The notes below the pieces were generated by a model, which saw nothing but the letters and a program-made list of their open reading frames with translations, ran no database searches and was not told the DNA's origin. This document shows, piece after piece, positions 62,850-64,000 of a stretch of 64,000 nucleotides of DNA. The stretch is from contig NZ_CP160680.1 in assembly GCF_040784935.1 (NCBI RefSeq), forward strand, positions 5,871,802 to 5,935,801. Reading direction: 5' to 3'. Both the position numbers and the translations under genes were made by a program. Within the stretch, counting starts at the first letter, position 1. Every line of letters starts with the position of its first letter. The stretch comes from Lewinella sp. LCG006. GTDB taxonomy: Bacteria; Bacteroidota; Bacteroidia; Chitinophagales; Saprospiraceae.

Positions 62850-62951
62850 AAATAACTGATTCCATTTTTGATTCGCTAAAATTTTCTAAGCAAGCAACTA
62901 AAAGGCGCTTGCGTGAAAATATTCGCGAATCAAAAATGGAATCAGTTATTT
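62850..62951. repeat. 102-bp element with perfect 27-bp inverted repeats
   Basis: The left arm 62850-62876 (starts AAATAACTGATTCC, ends TTGATTCGC) and the right arm 62925-62951 are exact inverses. A small inner stem (AGCAAGC / GCTTGCG) lies in the 48-nt loop. GACGG further extends the pairing after a 5-nt slip. It lies between divergent genes and could be a MITE-like element or an extruding operator. Confidence 0.75.
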
Positions 62952-63123
62952 CCGTCGAATTACTTATGGTCTAATAACGCACCAAAGCCACAAAAGTAAC
63001 TGCTACGTCAAGATTCTCCACTTTTAAGGCCTATTTTTTCATAAATGCCAACCAAGTGGGTACTGTGTATGTTTTGGATTTGTATCTTTACTTTGGAATT
63101 CATCTAAATAAGACATCATCAGT

Positions 63124-63474
63124 ATGAGCACGGTGAAAACGAGCATGCAACCCATTACCCTTACACCAGGCGCCATTGAGCAATTACAGCGTATTCAGAA
63201 AGAACAGTCTGTTCCAGCAGATCACGGACTGCGGGTAGGTGTAAAAGGAGGTGGCTGTTCAGGCTTTTCTTACATCCTGGGATTTGATGTCATCAAAGAA
63301 CAGGACGACGTCTATGAAATCGACGGACTAAAGGTGATGATTCAAAAAGCACACGGTATCTATCTTTTAGGGATGGAGATCGACTGGCTGGACGGACTCA
63401 ATAATCGTGGTTTTACCTTCAACAACCCTAATGCCAAAGAATCCTGCGGCTGTGGTACTTCTTTTTCAGCTTGA
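63124..63474 (+). CDS. Iron-sulfur cluster assembly protein, IscA/SufA/ErpA family
   Basis: 116 residues, the normal A-type carrier length. The three cluster cysteines are Cys45 (GGGCSGFSY), Cys108 and Cys110 (ESCGCGTSF). ITLTPGAIEQL near the start and WLDGLNNRGFTFNNPNA also match. It carries Fe-S clusters to apo-proteins. No suf genes are adjacent, so it is a stand-alone carrier. Upstream TATCTTTA and TACTTTG are near matches to the -7 motif. Confidence 0.92.
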   Translation: MSTVKTSMQPITLTPGAIEQLQRIQKEQSVPADHGLRVGVKGGGCSGFSYILGFDVIKEQDDVYEIDGLKVMIQKAHGIYLLGMEIDWLDGLNNRGFTFNNPNAKESCGCGTSFSA

Positions 63475-63607
63475 TCTTAGCGAACAACCCTGGTAACAAA
63501 ATTGTCTTTAACCTAATTTTTGTCCATTGCTAGCAATTGGGCAAAAATTGCTATTCAATTGTCAGATAAGAGCTAATTATTTCGGTTTTTATCTGAAAAG
63601 AGTAGCC

Positions 63608-63615
63608 TATATTTG
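63608..63615 (+). promoter_or_regulatory. Candidate -7 promoter element TATATTTG
   Basis: An exact TAnnTTTG match 29 bp upstream of the 63645 ATG. No clear -33 TTG. Confidence 0.5.
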
Positions 63616-63644
63616 TCGACTATTATCTACACTTAATTTAAAAC

Positions 63645-64000
63645 ATGCAATTCATGATGCAACGTTTACTAACCTTCGCCTTCCTGGTATTGGCCGCCGG
63701 TGCTTTGACCGCGCAGGACATTATCTGGCAAGAAGATTTCTCCAAAGGCATGGCCGGTTGGACGGTTAATCCTATTTCTTGTGGTGGCAACGTCAATACT
63801 TATGGAAACAACTCAGGACCTGAATATGGTATCTGGTCTTTGACCTCCGGTACGGTTGATGGAGAAGAGATTGATTCGGAAGGAGGAGTTTTCGAATGGA
63901 GTTTCCTCAACGACACAGAGTATACCATTTCTCTTTTTGATGATGATCTCACCATCTATGCTACGGTATATGGTACTTACAGCATAGATGAGAATAATAT
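63645..64000 (+). CDS. Exported protein, N-terminal part only (runs off the right edge)
   Basis: 118 codons are visible before the window ends. Three in-frame ATGs (63645, 63654, 63657) precede a clear signal peptide, MMQRLLTFAFLVLAAGALTAQ. The mature part begins DIIWQEDFSKGMAGWTVNPISCGGN, a phrase common in T9SS cargo with jelly-roll (MAM/CBM-like) domains. The rest is rich in Gly, Asp and Tyr. A T9SS tail cannot be checked because the C-terminus is outside. Confidence 0.75.
   Translation, partial: MQFMMQRLLTFAFLVLAAGALTAQDIIWQEDFSKGMAGWTVNPISCGGNVNTYGNNSGPEYGIWSLTSGTVDGEEIDSEGGVFEWSFLNDTEYTISLFDDDLTIYATVYGTYSIDENN

Overview
The window looks like chromosomal DNA of a bacterium of the phylum Bacteroidota, most likely a Saprospirales (Lewinella-like) relative. 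This is an inference from gene content. Several exported proteins end in type IX secretion (T9SS) sorting domains (24732-26999, 37408-38535 type A; 48238-49683 type B). There is a SusA-like GH13 enzyme, a Bacteroidota-type dihydroorotase, and many starts follow the Bacteroidota -7 promoter motif TAnnTTTG. No rRNA, tRNA, CRISPR array, phage or plasmid backbone was seen.

Layout. 1-910: edge of a polymorphic-toxin-like locus, with a HINT-domain fragment running off the left end and a possible immunity-like gene. 1228-7915: stand-alone acyl-carrier-like protein, TPR sensor kinase, SDR oxidoreductase, YciO/Sua5 family protein, nitrilase, exported barrel-like protein and queuosine-precursor transporter. 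8204-19171: M16 metalloprotease, large WG-repeat protein, then miaB, a sigma-54 activator and pyrC on the minus strand. 19558-28095: small exported and conserved proteins, IS copy 1, alanine dehydrogenase, zinc-ribbon protein, VCBS/T9SS protein and a histidine kinase. 28100-43485: prolyl oligopeptidase, a PD40-propeller/amidohydrolase fusion, lipoproteins, a T9SS protein, and a four-gene operon of amidohydrolase, lipoprotein, GH13 amylase and DUF3124-like lipoprotein. 43577-50895: cell-envelope genes on the minus strand (glucosaminidase and a degenerate neighbour, two barrel-like proteins with a type B T9SS protein, RlpA-SPOR). 51093-59344: degenerate glycosyltransferase, C39-peptidase ABC exporter with HlyD adaptor, a RibF-glycosyltransferase fusion, an RluA pseudouridine synthase and an alpha/beta hydrolase. 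59363-64000: IS copy 2, aminopeptidase P, a small membrane protein, an IscA-type protein and the start of an exported protein.

The most unusual signal is between genes. At least six loci carry short arrays of degenerate 7-bp words (GGTTGAT-, GTCGGAA- or GGTACTT-type). They usually start at or inside the 3' end of a gene and are arranged as inverted pairs that could form hairpins. Both copies of a 1491-bp IS3-family element sit in the loop of such a pair, with 3-bp target duplications. Separate families of about 160-bp palindromic elements (7916-8078, 45804-45970) share a 47-bp core. No complete new multi-gene defence or mobile system was recognised. The heptad arrays, the IS targeting of their loops, the ribF-GT2 fusion and the toxin-locus edge are the leads worth following.
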